The position numbers and the translations under genes were made by a program. Below, piece after piece: positions 1 to 8,500 of a stretch of DNA of 64,000 nucleotides; positions within the stretch are counted from its first letter, which is position 1; every line of letters begins with the position of its first letter. The stretch lies in assembly GCF_040567655.1 (NCBI RefSeq), contig NZ_JBEXAC010000002.1, positions 496,001 through 560,000 of the forward strand. The letters are read 5' to 3'. Origin of the DNA: Chitinophaga sp. H8. Its GTDB lineage: Bacteria > Bacteroidota > Bacteroidia > Chitinophagales > Chitinophagaceae. The notes beneath the pieces were generated by a model. That model saw only the letters and a program-made list of their open reading frames with translations. It was not told the DNA's origin and made no database searches.

Positions 1-3
1 AAA

Positions 4-27
4 GCAACCGCCATTGCAGACGGTCGC
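4..27 (-). repeat. Intergenic hairpin, copy 1
   Basis: Arms GCAACCG (4-10) and CGGTCGC (21-27) pair on the minus-strand RNA with one G-U wobble. The site lies 9 bases after the stop of the small minus-strand gene ending at 37. A stronger copy of the same hairpin sits at 466-489, also just after a stop codon. There is no T-run, so it is not a plain terminator. It may stabilise RNA or tune translation of the next gene. Confidence 0.5.
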
Positions 28-36
28 CCGTAGTTT

Positions 37-447
37 TTAATTATCGTTTGGGATTATTTTTAATAGCTTCTCACTTCCAAAAAGCAAGTGTATCGCCTGT
101 GTTAAATCAGGGTTGCAATCTTCGCTGTCTGCATACTCAATAAGACAGTGTACAGTAAACAATGAGTTGTGTCCGTCAAAGAAATGGTCTGCAAACCAAT
201 TTGGGCGTTTCCATAGTTGGCGGTCGTTTTTCTCAATTGTCTTGTGTGCATTTTCTACAAGTCTGTACCAAAATTCTGCGGTGAAAAACCCTTTTTGATG
301 CCAGCCCTCACGAAAGGCAGTTTCATTTTGCAGAAAGTAACCGCATTGCTTTTCTATTGCGTTTTGAATGCCCTGTAACGCTTCGGGAAACAGTTTGCTT
401 AGTAACGTTCCTTTATCCAGATTGTCCATTTTGTTTAATGCTTTCAT
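37..447 (-). CDS. Hypothetical protein of the integrative element (136 aa)
   Basis: I do not recognise this family. The ATG at 447 is chosen because the frame upstream offers only a TTG inside the DUF932 gene, and because 447 follows the hairpin at 466-489 by a normal leader distance. The product is soluble, begins MKALNKMDNLDKGTLL, has no signal peptide or membrane segment, and is rich in aromatic and charged residues (for example FWYRLVENAHKTIEKNDRQLW). It lies 52 bases downstream of the DUF932 gene on the same strand, so the two are probably co-transcribed. Small proteins of this kind are common cargo or maintenance genes in Bacteroidota conjugative elements. No function is proposed. Confidence 0.7.
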   Translation of the reverse strand: MKALNKMDNLDKGTLLSKLFPEALQGIQNAIEKQCGYFLQNETAFREGWHQKGFFTAEFWYRLVENAHKTIEKNDRQLWKRPNWFADHFFDGHNSLFTVHCLIEYADSEDCNPDLTQAIHLLFGSEKLLKIIPNDN

Positions 448-465
448 ATATGTATATTTTTTAAA

Positions 466-489
466 GCGACCGCCTGCAAAGGCGGTCGC
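466..489 (-). repeat. Intergenic hairpin, copy 2 (perfect 9-bp stem)
   Basis: GCGACCGCC (466-474) and GGCGGTCGC (481-489) form a perfect 9-bp stem with a 6-base loop. It lies between the stop of the DUF932 gene (500) and the ATG at 447, about 18 bases before that ATG. A related hairpin follows the next gene at 4-27. The repeated layout of stop, hairpin and start suggests a post-transcriptional role inside an operon. Confidence 0.6.
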
Positions 490-499
490 CTGTGATTGA

Positions 500-1573
500 T
501 TAATTAAAACTGAAAATATCTGCCCCGTTTTGTGCAAAGGCTGTGCATAAGTCAAAAGCCTTTTGTGTTTTTAGTTGTGCTGTTCCACCCATTACAATGC
601 TTTCCAGCTTCGCTTCCCCACTCTTGTAATTGCGTACATTTTGGTAGTAACCTGTAACGGCGTTATATGCTCCGAACAATGTACCTTTGGTTGTGTCCAT
701 TTGTTGTGTGTCGCTAATCATGGCGTACGCAAAAGCATCTTCAACAGTGTTTTTAAACACAGTGGAAATTTCATCGTAGTTACCTTTTTCTAAGTGAGTT
801 AAGGTTTCTTTGTTAGGGCATAATGCCAACTCGATTAGCTTTCTTATTTCTCTGTCCGTTACCCTTACTTTAGCCCATGTGTTGAAAATATCTTGCAACT
901 GGTTGCTTAGAGTGTTAGCCAGCCCCATAACCTTGTGAGCATTTTCTAACCGCTGTTTAGCTCCTGCGGTGTGTTTAATGCGTACAACGTTACTCATGTT
1001 GCGAAGTGAAGCATTTAAGGTATTTTGGCAAACGATGCGGATAGGGGTAAATGCTGCGGTAATACTTCCGCTACCGTCATGGCTTGTTGTTAAGAAGATG
1101 TATTTTTCTGTAACATCATCACCGTTTCCTACACGGATGTAGTCAGGCAACTTTGCAGTGATAAATATGCGTTCTCCATTACCTAATGCTCCGGCTGTTT
1201 CATACAATATGCCATCGCCTCCACCTATAATTGCGTCAAAGAAAGCAAAGGCTTCACGGTTCTGTACGATATGGTAATCCTTGCCCACTACACCCAATAC
1301 GGCATTGTTGTCGCTTCGGATATTGGCAAAGTAGTTCGGTACGTGGAGTTGATTGTCTGTTATTTCGATACCCTGTGCAGTTTCTATGATGTTTGAGCCG
1401 GTGGTGTACAGTGGACTTTTTACTACTTCATAATCCAGCCCTGCGTGTTTTATTGCTTCCTCGCTTGTGGGGTAGTCTTGTACGATTTGTCCTAATCCAT
1501 GCCATGCTTTTTCTTTTACGCTAAAGAATGAATAACGTCCTGTTCTGTTGTTGAAATTTAGATTGTGTGCCAT
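500..1573 (-). CDS. DUF932 / phage-plasmid-like protein (TIGR03299 type)
   Basis: A 357-aa soluble protein starting at ATG 1573. The N-terminus (RTGRYSFFSVKEKAWHGLG, then a conserved-looking YPTSEEAIKHAGLDYEV) and the middle (VVGKDYHIVQNREAFAFFD; FTPIRIVCQNTLNASL) match my memory of the DUF932 family. That family is found on phages, plasmids and conjugative elements, and its biochemical role is unknown. The length is normal for the family. It is encoded with the small protein at 37-447 and lies upstream of a 640-base non-coding stretch and the integrase. It supports reading 1-3.6 kb as part of a mobile element. The family call is from motif recognition only. Confidence 0.8.
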   Translation of the reverse strand: MAHNLNFNNRTGRYSFFSVKEKAWHGLGQIVQDYPTSEEAIKHAGLDYEVVKSPLYTTGSNIIETAQGIEITDNQLHVPNYFANIRSDNNAVLGVVGKDYHIVQNREAFAFFDAIIGGGDGILYETAGALGNGERIFITAKLPDYIRVGNGDDVTEKYIFLTTSHDGSGSITAAFTPIRIVCQNTLNASLRNMSNVVRIKHTAGAKQRLENAHKVMGLANTLSNQLQDIFNTWAKVRVTDREIRKLIELALCPNKETLTHLEKGNYDEISTVFKNTVEDAFAYAMISDTQQMDTTKGTLFGAYNAVTGYYQNVRNYKSGEAKLESIVMGGTAQLKTQKAFDLCTAFAQNGADIFSFN

Positions 1574-1659
1574 GATTTTTATTTTTTAATGATTGTTTTG
1601 AATTGATTTTTTTTGATTTATTCGGTAATGAGAGGAGGTGCTGTTTCGTTTCCCTATTA

Positions 1660-1946
1660 CCATTTCCAATGCTGTTAATCTTCATACCTGACATTTTTTT
1701 TATTCGTCTAAAGAGCCGGAGTATGCTATGTTTCGTTTCACGAGCAGAAAAAGGTTAGTGTTTAGCCGACACAAGGTTTTGGAAAATAAATACTACCCAA
1801 AGGGTGGAGATTTTTTTCCAAACTTGCATGACCTTTTGGCGGCGTTAAGAACACGGAAATACCTTTGCTCTTGAAACGGAACAAAACGGCATACTGGCTC
1901 TTTGAATAAAAAACCGTGGAAGCAATGAAGATGGCATTGGCAATGG
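1660..1946. repeat. Long imperfect palindrome, about 290 bp, in the integrative element
   Basis: The two halves pair in order along almost their whole length. CCATTTCCAATGC (1660-1672) pairs with 1934-1946 with one mismatch. ATCTTCAT (1678-1685) pairs with 1925-1932. TTTTTTATTC (about 1695-1704) pairs with 1904-1913. AAAGAGCC (1710-1717) pairs with 1896-1903, and AGTATGC (1720-1726) with 1889-1895. TGTTTCGTTTCA (1729-1740) pairs with 1872-1883 with one mismatch. The GGTTTTGGAAAA region (1775-1786) pairs with 1813-1826. The apex near 1795-1805 has a small ACCC/GGGT hairpin. Single-stranded DNA or RNA from here should fold into one long rod. It could be a structured RNA, a single-strand origin, or a relic of an inverted duplication or MITE. 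Confidence 0.75.
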
Positions 1947-2033
1947 TTCCAGGTGGATGAAAATTCTACTTCCAATTCACAGAATATTCAAACACTGTTT
2001 TTCAATGCGTGGTTGTGAAAGCCACATAAAGGG

Positions 2034-2079
2034 TATTGAAAAATAATTGTGTGGGCTTATGCAGGGTTATTTTTCAATA
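2034..2079. repeat. 13-bp inverted repeat
   Basis: TATTGAAAAATAA (2034-2046) and TTATTTTTCAATA (2067-2079) are perfect reverse complements with a 20-base spacer. A third partial copy, TTTTTCAAT, lies near 1998-2006. The site is between the 290-bp palindrome and the integrase terminator. It could be a protein-binding site for recombination or transfer proteins. The rest of the 1574-2220 gap holds no convincing gene. Confidence 0.5.
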
Positions 2080-2168
2080 GGCTTTATCCGAACACCCAAC
2101 AAAGTTCTTTTAAGTGAAAAGATATGTGTGGAGGGCATTAAATGTGCTTTGGGGTCAGATATGGAAAC

Positions 2169-2196
2169 AAAAAAAGCAGGACGGTAAAATCCTGCT
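2169..2196 (-). terminator. Rho-independent terminator of the integrase gene
   Basis: On the minus strand, AGCAGGA and TCCTGCT (2175-2181 and 2190-2196) form a 7-bp stem followed by seven T (A-run at 2169-2175). It lies 24 bases after the integrase stop at 2221. Confidence 0.75.
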
Positions 2197-2220
2197 CTTT
2201 CATTACGTTACAAACTCTTG

Positions 2221-3549
2221 CTATATGGCAATTTCCAATTCCTCTTTATCCATAACAATTACAGCATTAGAAATAATTTCCTCCTGCGAAACAGGCTCCG
2301 TTTGCATGGCACTAAATGAAACCTCCATTGCCTTTAGGTTTCTTGCAACAATGTCCATATCCATACCTACTTTTTCGTTAAGTATCTTGGCATAGATTTG
2401 AGTAGTGGTAATGTTTGTATGCCCCATCATCTTTTGTACGCTTTCAAGTGATGCACCTGCTGTCAGTATCATAGTGGCAAACGTGTGTCGGGCTGTATGG
2501 AAAGTAACTTTTTGTTCTGTTACAACTCCTGCGGCTTCCGTGATTTTAAGTACATGAGCATTGCAGGTAGCGTTTGACGGAATAGGGAACACAAACTCGT
2601 CCTTAGTTGTACCCAAATACTTTTCAATGATTTTCTTGGGTATTTCCAATAACCTCACATTGGAAGAAACATCGGTTTTCTTTCTGCGGCTGATAATCCA
2701 TTGGTGTCCGTCAAAGAAATTCTGAATATTGCTCCGTTTCAGTTTTTTGATGTCTGCATAAGAAAGCCCGGTAAAGCAACTGAAAATAAACAGGTCACGT
2801 ACAAGTTCATACTTTGGTTTGGGAAGACTGCAAAGCATAATCTTTTCTACATCCTCTTTCAGTAAGAACCCCCTGTCGGTTTCTTTCATGGTAATTTCGT
2901 AATCCTCGAAAGGGTTATTGCGTATCATACCCTTTTTCATTGCCAGCTCTACCATTCGCAATACAGGCATCGTATAAACCCAAACTGTATTGTGGGTGCA
3001 TTCCTTGTCTATACGCAGGTAAAAATCAAACTCACGGATAAAGTCAGAGGTAAGCTCTTTGAAAGCCATGTCTGTTCTTAAATAGCGTAGCTGGATAAAT
3101 TCGGAAAGATGGTTGTACACGACTTTATATTTGTCGTAGGTGCTTTGGGAACGTTCCTTTTTAGCAACCATCTTGGCAAAATCATCGTTGTGGGCTTGGA
3201 ATACTTTTAGAATAGCTTCTTCCATAACGCCCACGCCTAAAAATGCCAGCTTCAATTTCTGTGCAGAAGCAAAGCCATCGTATTTGAGCAATTCCTCGTA
3301 ATGCTTGTCAATTCGCAGGCGTACATCATCTAATTTCTTATTGGTGCTTTGTGCTTGGGTACTTTTCCCCAATACACGCCCATGTTTCAAATCCCAATTA
3401 TCAGGGTGGATTTCCAGCTTGGTGCTGAAAGATGCGGGCTTTCCATCAATTGTGATGCGCCCCATAATAGCAACTGCTCCGTTCTTCTTAGGCTCGTTTT
3501 TCTTTAGGTAGAAAAGTAGCTTAAACGTTGACCTTTTCGACTGTTCCAT
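2221..3549 (-). CDS. Tyrosine site-specific integrase (CTnDOT/Bacteroidota type)
   Basis: A 442-aa recombinase that should integrate and excise the mobile element. The N-terminal 110 residues look like the Bacteroidota arm-binding domain (TIDGKPASFSTKLEIHPDNWD). A SAM-like core-binding domain follows at about 115-220. The C-terminal catalytic domain holds the Lys region (ISRRKKTD), HTARHTF with the H-x-x-R pair, MMGHTNITTTQIYAKI with the second His, and the nucleophilic Tyr. The first catalytic Arg is replaced by Ser in FTGLSYADI. IntDOT of CTnDOT is known to carry Ser at this position, so this supports that subfamily and not inactivation. The gene is terminal, and no mobile-element gene is seen between it and the susD terminator. 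It has its own terminator at 2169-2196. Confidence 0.92.
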   Translation of the reverse strand: MEQSKRSTFKLLFYLKKNEPKKNGAVAIMGRITIDGKPASFSTKLEIHPDNWDLKHGRVLGKSTQAQSTNKKLDDVRLRIDKHYEELLKYDGFASAQKLKLAFLGVGVMEEAILKVFQAHNDDFAKMVAKKERSQSTYDKYKVVYNHLSEFIQLRYLRTDMAFKELTSDFIREFDFYLRIDKECTHNTVWVYTMPVLRMVELAMKKGMIRNNPFEDYEITMKETDRGFLLKEDVEKIMLCSLPKPKYELVRDLFIFSCFTGLSYADIKKLKRSNIQNFFDGHQWIISRRKKTDVSSNVRLLEIPKKIIEKYLGTTKDEFVFPIPSNATCNAHVLKITEAAGVVTEQKVTFHTARHTFATMILTAGASLESVQKMMGHTNITTTQIYAKILNEKVGMDMDIVARNLKAMEVSFSAMQTEPVSQEEIISNAVIVMDKEELEIAI

Positions 3550-3811
3550 AACTCAATTGTTTAATGTTTAAAATTAAATTTCAATGAGTTACAAGGAAAG
3601 ATGAAAAGAAGTGCAAAAGACTGAAATATAATCTGTTATATCAGTCGGGGTTGGGCGGTAACCAGTAACGATTTAGTAACCTAACCCTGTCTTTTTAAGC
3701 CCAAAAACTAAAGTACAGAGACTTCCAACTTTAGCCCCGAGTTTCATAAACTACTGTGTTTGAACGGACTTCGCCGTTTTGCTTATTTTTGCTTTTATCT
3801 AATCTTTTTTT
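3550..3811. other. Predicted element/chromosome boundary (att region not resolved)
   Basis: This stretch separates the integrase start from the terminator of the chromosomal susD gene, so one end of the mobile element should lie here. No tRNA gene is visible. TTATTTTTGC at 3784-3793 is one base from the GTANNTTTGC core reported for CTnDOT-type sites, but that core also resembles Bacteroidota -7 promoter boxes, so the match is weak. The other end is outside the window. Confidence 0.4.
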
Positions 3812-3850
3812 AAAAAAAAGTGGGTGTAAACGCTCGCGTAAACACCCACT
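3812..3850 (-). terminator. Rho-independent terminator of the first SusC/SusD operon
   Basis: On the minus strand AGTGGGTGT (from 3842-3850) and ACACCCACT (from 3819-3827) form a 9-bp stem, then seven T (A-run 3812-3818). It lies 29 bases after the susD stop. The loop contains a further ACGC/GCGT pairing possibility. Confidence 0.85.
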
Positions 3851-3879
3851 CGTATAATTGTTATACAATACGTCCATTG

Positions 3880-5586
3880 CTATTCCCATCCGGGATTCTG
3901 CCCCAATGCGGGATTGCGCTGTACCTGTGTCAGTGCAACAGGCCACAGATAGTTCTTAGGAGTTACAAAACGCCTGTTGGTATTCAGGATCATAAATCCT
4001 GCTGCATCTTCAGGGATCGCGGCTATATACTTCTGGTTATATTCAGGTACTGATTTTTTGTTCATCCCTTTTACATCCAGTGCCAGCATATCACCCTGTT
4101 TCCAGCGAAGCAGATCAAAATAACGTTGTCCTTCCAATGCCAGCTCTACCCTGCGCTCTCTTCTTATTTCCTGCCGTACGTCCATTCCCCAGGCAGCCAG
4201 GTCAGTCAGGAGCATAGGCGGCATACCTACGCGTTCACGCAGCTTGTTAATGGTAATATCTATATCTCCCTGTGTGAGCTTGCCCTGTTCAAAAAGTGCT
4301 TCTGCATAGTTCAACAATACTTCTGCATAACGCATCACATGAATATCATTAGCATCTTTGTTGTAAGTAGCTACGGCAGCTACATCTACATACTTGGTAA
4401 AATAATATCCCGTAGCGGTAACACATCCTTTTTTGTCTGAGTTGAACTTTGGTAGTTGATATACATCATTAGGTTTATCATCTGCATCTCCATCATCTTT
4501 ACCTCCCCAGATAGCGCCGGGGGTAAGCACCGTTTGTGTCATGCGCGGGTCCCTGTTTTTAAAAATGCTCTCATATGTGCTGCCATCGTATTTATCCGAC
4601 TTGTCAATAGGCTTTCCGTCTATACACAGATAAGCATCCACCAGTGATTTGGTGGGATTAAAACGTGCTGTCTGATCCGGTACCTGGCATTCACGACTCA
4701 TATTATGCGTAGACACATCCAGCAAATAGAGCCTGGCCAGCAGTGTTTCCTTGTTAGCGCCATTGGCCAGCTTCCCTTTTTGTGTAAACAGTTCATTATA
4801 ACTGGTTTTAGGATCACCATTAGAATACAGTTTGTAAACACCCAGGTCCATTACTGACTTCGCCGCTTTCTCAGCTACATCATATTTCTGATAAAACAAT
4901 GCCACACGTGATTTCCAGCCCAATGCAGCTCCTTTGGTAATACGGCCTAGGTCTTTGGCGCCGTAGCTAACAGGTAGGTAGCTGGCTGCACTGTCCAGCT
5001 CATTTAAAATAAAGTCTACCACTTCTGCACGGGAGGTTCTGGTACCATATACTCCCGGATCGCCAATATTCAGGGTAGTTGTTTCCAATGGTACATCACC
5101 AAAGAAAAAGGTGAGGTAGCTATACAGGAAGGCACGCATAAATTTCACTTCTCCGGCAAACTGTTTCATGGTTTCCGCTTTTATGCCTTTTGCACGCTGA
5201 TAATTTTCCAGGAAGTGATTACAACGACGTATGCCTTTAAACTGAGCAGCCCATTCGCTGTTGATCGTATTGGTGGTAAAGTCAAAATTACCGGTAGAAA
5301 TAGCCAGGTAATCAGACATTGGCGGGTAAATAGTATTATCTCCCAGGTTTTCCATGTCTACCACATTCTTTCCCTTCAGGTAATCGTAACAGGCATTTAC
5401 TGCCAGTTTCAACTGTTCTTCTGTTTGCCAGTACTCATCATTGGAGATGGCATCCAGTGGTGCACGGCTCAAAAAATCTTTTGAACATCCATTGAGCAGA
5501 CCTGCAAATAATATGGCTACTCCTGCTGTTTTAATGGTAGTGATAAAAGTACTACCCTTCAACGGTGAACTATTTTTTTGCTGCAT
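3880..5586 (-). CDS. SusD/RagB-family nutrient-binding outer membrane lipoprotein
   Basis: A 568-aa SusD-like lipoprotein that should cap the SusC pore and bind an oligosaccharide or other nutrient at the cell surface. The signal peptide ends in a lipobox LLNGC near residue 34. After it come the typical SusD N-terminus (DFLSRAPLDAISNDEYW) and TPR-like helices (FRAFLYSYL-type, seen as FMRAFLYSYLTFFFGDVPL). The C-terminus carries the usual IRRERRVELALEGQRYFDL motif and ends GQNPGWE. It follows the SusC gene by 10 bases and closes the operon before a strong terminator. No glycoside hydrolase, peptidase or sulfatase is next to it, so the substrate cannot be inferred. Confidence 0.95.
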   Translation of the reverse strand: MQQKNSSPLKGSTFITTIKTAGVAILFAGLLNGCSKDFLSRAPLDAISNDEYWQTEEQLKLAVNACYDYLKGKNVVDMENLGDNTIYPPMSDYLAISTGNFDFTTNTINSEWAAQFKGIRRCNHFLENYQRAKGIKAETMKQFAGEVKFMRAFLYSYLTFFFGDVPLETTTLNIGDPGVYGTRTSRAEVVDFILNELDSAASYLPVSYGAKDLGRITKGAALGWKSRVALFYQKYDVAEKAAKSVMDLGVYKLYSNGDPKTSYNELFTQKGKLANGANKETLLARLYLLDVSTHNMSRECQVPDQTARFNPTKSLVDAYLCIDGKPIDKSDKYDGSTYESIFKNRDPRMTQTVLTPGAIWGGKDDGDADDKPNDVYQLPKFNSDKKGCVTATGYYFTKYVDVAAVATYNKDANDIHVMRYAEVLLNYAEALFEQGKLTQGDIDITINKLRERVGMPPMLLTDLAAWGMDVRQEIRRERRVELALEGQRYFDLLRWKQGDMLALDVKGMNKKSVPEYNQKYIAAIPEDAAGFMILNTNRRFVTPKNYLWPVALTQVQRNPALGQNPGWE

Positions 5587-5596
5587 GGCAGTAGAT

Positions 5597-8500
5597 TTAT
5601 TTAAAGTTTACATTAACACCAAACACAATTGTTTTCACTTGCGGATATATCCCTCCATTGGTTACTGGTGTTTCCGGATCGTAAGCGTAGAAGTACTTTG
5701 TTTTGGTAAAAAGATTATCTGCCGACATATATACCCGTAACTGCTGAATACGCAATTGCTGTACCCATCGCTGGGGAAGCGTATAGCCCAGCTGTATATT
5801 TTTCACTCTCAGGTAAGCAGCATTCTGTAGCCAGTAATCAGACTGTCGCATGGTGGTATTACGGGTATCCAGGTATGTTAACCGGGGATACCATGCACCG
5901 GTATTTTCCGGTGTCCAGTGATCACGGTGTACTTCCTGCGGATAAGATCCAAAGGCCTGGAATGCATGGATACCAACGCTGTTAACATATCCATTCCCCT
6001 TTCCTACTCCCTGCAGAAAGAAAGCAAAGTCAAATCCTTTATATCCCAGGTTACCACGGAAAGAGTAAGCATACCTTGGGAAAGCGTCGCCTATCACTGT
6101 CTGATCATTATCAGCGGTGATAACACCATCTCCGTTCAGATCGCGGTACTTGATATCACCAGGTCCTACCTTGCCTTTGTCGGCATCAAAAATGGGGAAG
6201 TTGGGGGTCAATTTTCCTGTTACAGGATCTTTGGTAAAATCACTTTCCTGTGCCAATCCATCCGTTTTATAGCCATAGAAGGCATCTATCGGATATCCCA
6301 CCTGCCGGATACGGGTGGCTATTGTGGGTGGCGCACCACCCAGGTTCAATACCTTATTCCTTACATCAGACAACTGCGCAGTGGCGCCATAAGTAACTTC
6401 TCCAATGCGGTCATTCCATCCAATGGCTACTTCCCATCCTTTGTTGGAAACATCGCCGGCATTCTGGTCCGGCACTTCCAGTCCCAACACATCCGGCTGT
6501 GGTACTTTTAACTGCACATCCAGTGTTTTCTTATTAAACCAGTCTCCCGTAAATGTCAGGCGGTTATTTAAGAAAGTCAGGTCCACGCCGATGTTCAGCA
6601 TGTTCACTTTCTCCCATTTCAGCAGCGGATTGGCCAGGATAGTCTGCGCCATTCCTCTGGTCAGTACATTACCGATGGGCATAGTTGCTACACCACCAAT
6701 TGTTTGCTGGTAGGGATACCACTCCGAGTAACCGGGGCCGTTAGCGCCGTACTGATTGCCAAGATCACCATAGGAAGCCCGGAGTTTTCCTTCATTCATC
6801 CATTTAGGCAGGCTGCTCTGCTTGAAAAATTCTTCCTGTGAGAAGCGCCAACCCACAGAGGCGGATGGAAAGAAACCAAACCTTAAACCAGGGGCATAAC
6901 GGGAAGATCCATCATACCGGAAATTCACTTCCAGCAGGTATTTCTCTCCAAAGTCATAATTCAATCTGCCCAGATAAGAACGTAATCCATACTGGTAACC
7001 GTCTCCCGTGGCATTGGGATTTTCTGTACCCAGGTTAAAGGACGGGTTTTCATCGCTGGGGAAGTTTGTTTTGGAGGCATAGAAGGATTCATACCGGTAT
7101 GCTTCCTGCTGATAACCTGCCAATATTTTAATGTGATGTTTTTGCACATCCAGATTGTAATTCAGAAGGAGTGACATATTTTCCAGACGATTGGTAATAT
7201 CCCGGCTTCCTAATGAATTGCTGGTGCTATTGCTGTACCAGAAATTGCCTGTTTCCGGATAAAAATAATCCAGCTTGCGGGAAAAGGTATTCCGTTTCTG
7301 GTTTACGATATTCGTACCATACTGTCCTGTCAGCACCAGGTTGCGCAGTATATGTACTTTGGCCTGCAGGTTGGCCGTTACTTCCTGTGAAGTAAAATTG
7401 TTGTAACCTCCATCCGTAGCCATGGCTACCGGGTTGCTGGAGCCACCGCCATACCCCCAGGTACCATTATCAAAACGTACCGGGTTAAGTGGCGACATGG
7501 TCAGAGCAGTATAGATAGCGCCCGCATTATACTCTGTTGCCGAAGCCGGTTGATTCTGCTCCCGGTCGATATATCCGATATTACCATCCAGATCTATCAC
7601 ATCAAACAATTTATAGGAATTAACACGTGCCCGTATGTTATTTCTCTTGGCTTTGTATTGGTCGCCTACTACTAATCCGTCCTGGTTTTGCCGGCCGTAA
7701 GAGAGATAATAACTCACGTCTTTGGTACCTCCGTTCAGGCTCAGGTTATGCTCCTGCTGTGGTGCATAATCCTTGAATAAGGCTTTGGGCCAGTTGGTAT
7801 TAGCAAAGTAGTTAGGATCGCTGCCATCCCGTACTTTCTGAATATCTTCTTCTGTGTAGGTAGGAGGCAGATTTACATTTCGCTGGGCTTCATTCAGCAT
7901 CTGCATATACTCTACTGATCCCAGCATCTTAGGCAAAGCAGTAGGCAGCTGAACGCCATAATAACCGCTGTAAGTGACAGTAGGTTTCTGATTCAGTTTC
8001 CCTGTTTTGGTTGTCACCAGGATCACCCCATTCGCAGCACGGGAACCATATATGGAAGCAGAAGCTGCATCTTTCAAAACGGATATGCTTTCAATATCAT
8101 TCGGGTTCAGGAAGTTGATATCACCGGGTATCCCATCAATCAGTACAAACGGATCAGAGTTATTGGTGGTACCTGTACCCCGGATACGTAAAGTAGCACT
8201 GCTGCTGCCGGGCTGGCCACTGGCGCTCACGGCAGAAAGCCCGGGTAAAAGCCCCTGCAAGGCAGTACTTACAGAAGTAACAGGACGGCTGGCCAGGTCC
8301 TTACTGGTAGCCATGGCTACAGCACCGGTGAGGTTCACTTTCTTCTGTGTGCCAAATCCTACTACCACTACCTGGTTTAGCTGGCGGGTATCTTCGTCCA
8401 GCTGCACATTCAGCTGTTGACGGTTATTCACGGCTATTTCCTTAGGCAGATACCCTATGTATGAAAATGTCAGCACTGCATTTTTATCTGGTACGCTGAT

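Noticed and set aside
1793..1975. A 60-codon minus-strand open frame between the DUF932 gene and the integrase
   Set aside because: It lies inside the long palindrome, has no recognisable motif, and its pattern follows from the foldback sequence.
3305..3511. Plus-strand open frame opposite the integrase
   Set aside because: It is the antisense shadow of the integrase arm domain.
3784..3793. TTATTTTTGC as the att core of the mobile element
   Set aside because: The match has one mismatch, the motif resembles any Bacteroidota -7 box, and the other element end is not available for comparison; kept only as a weak candidate.
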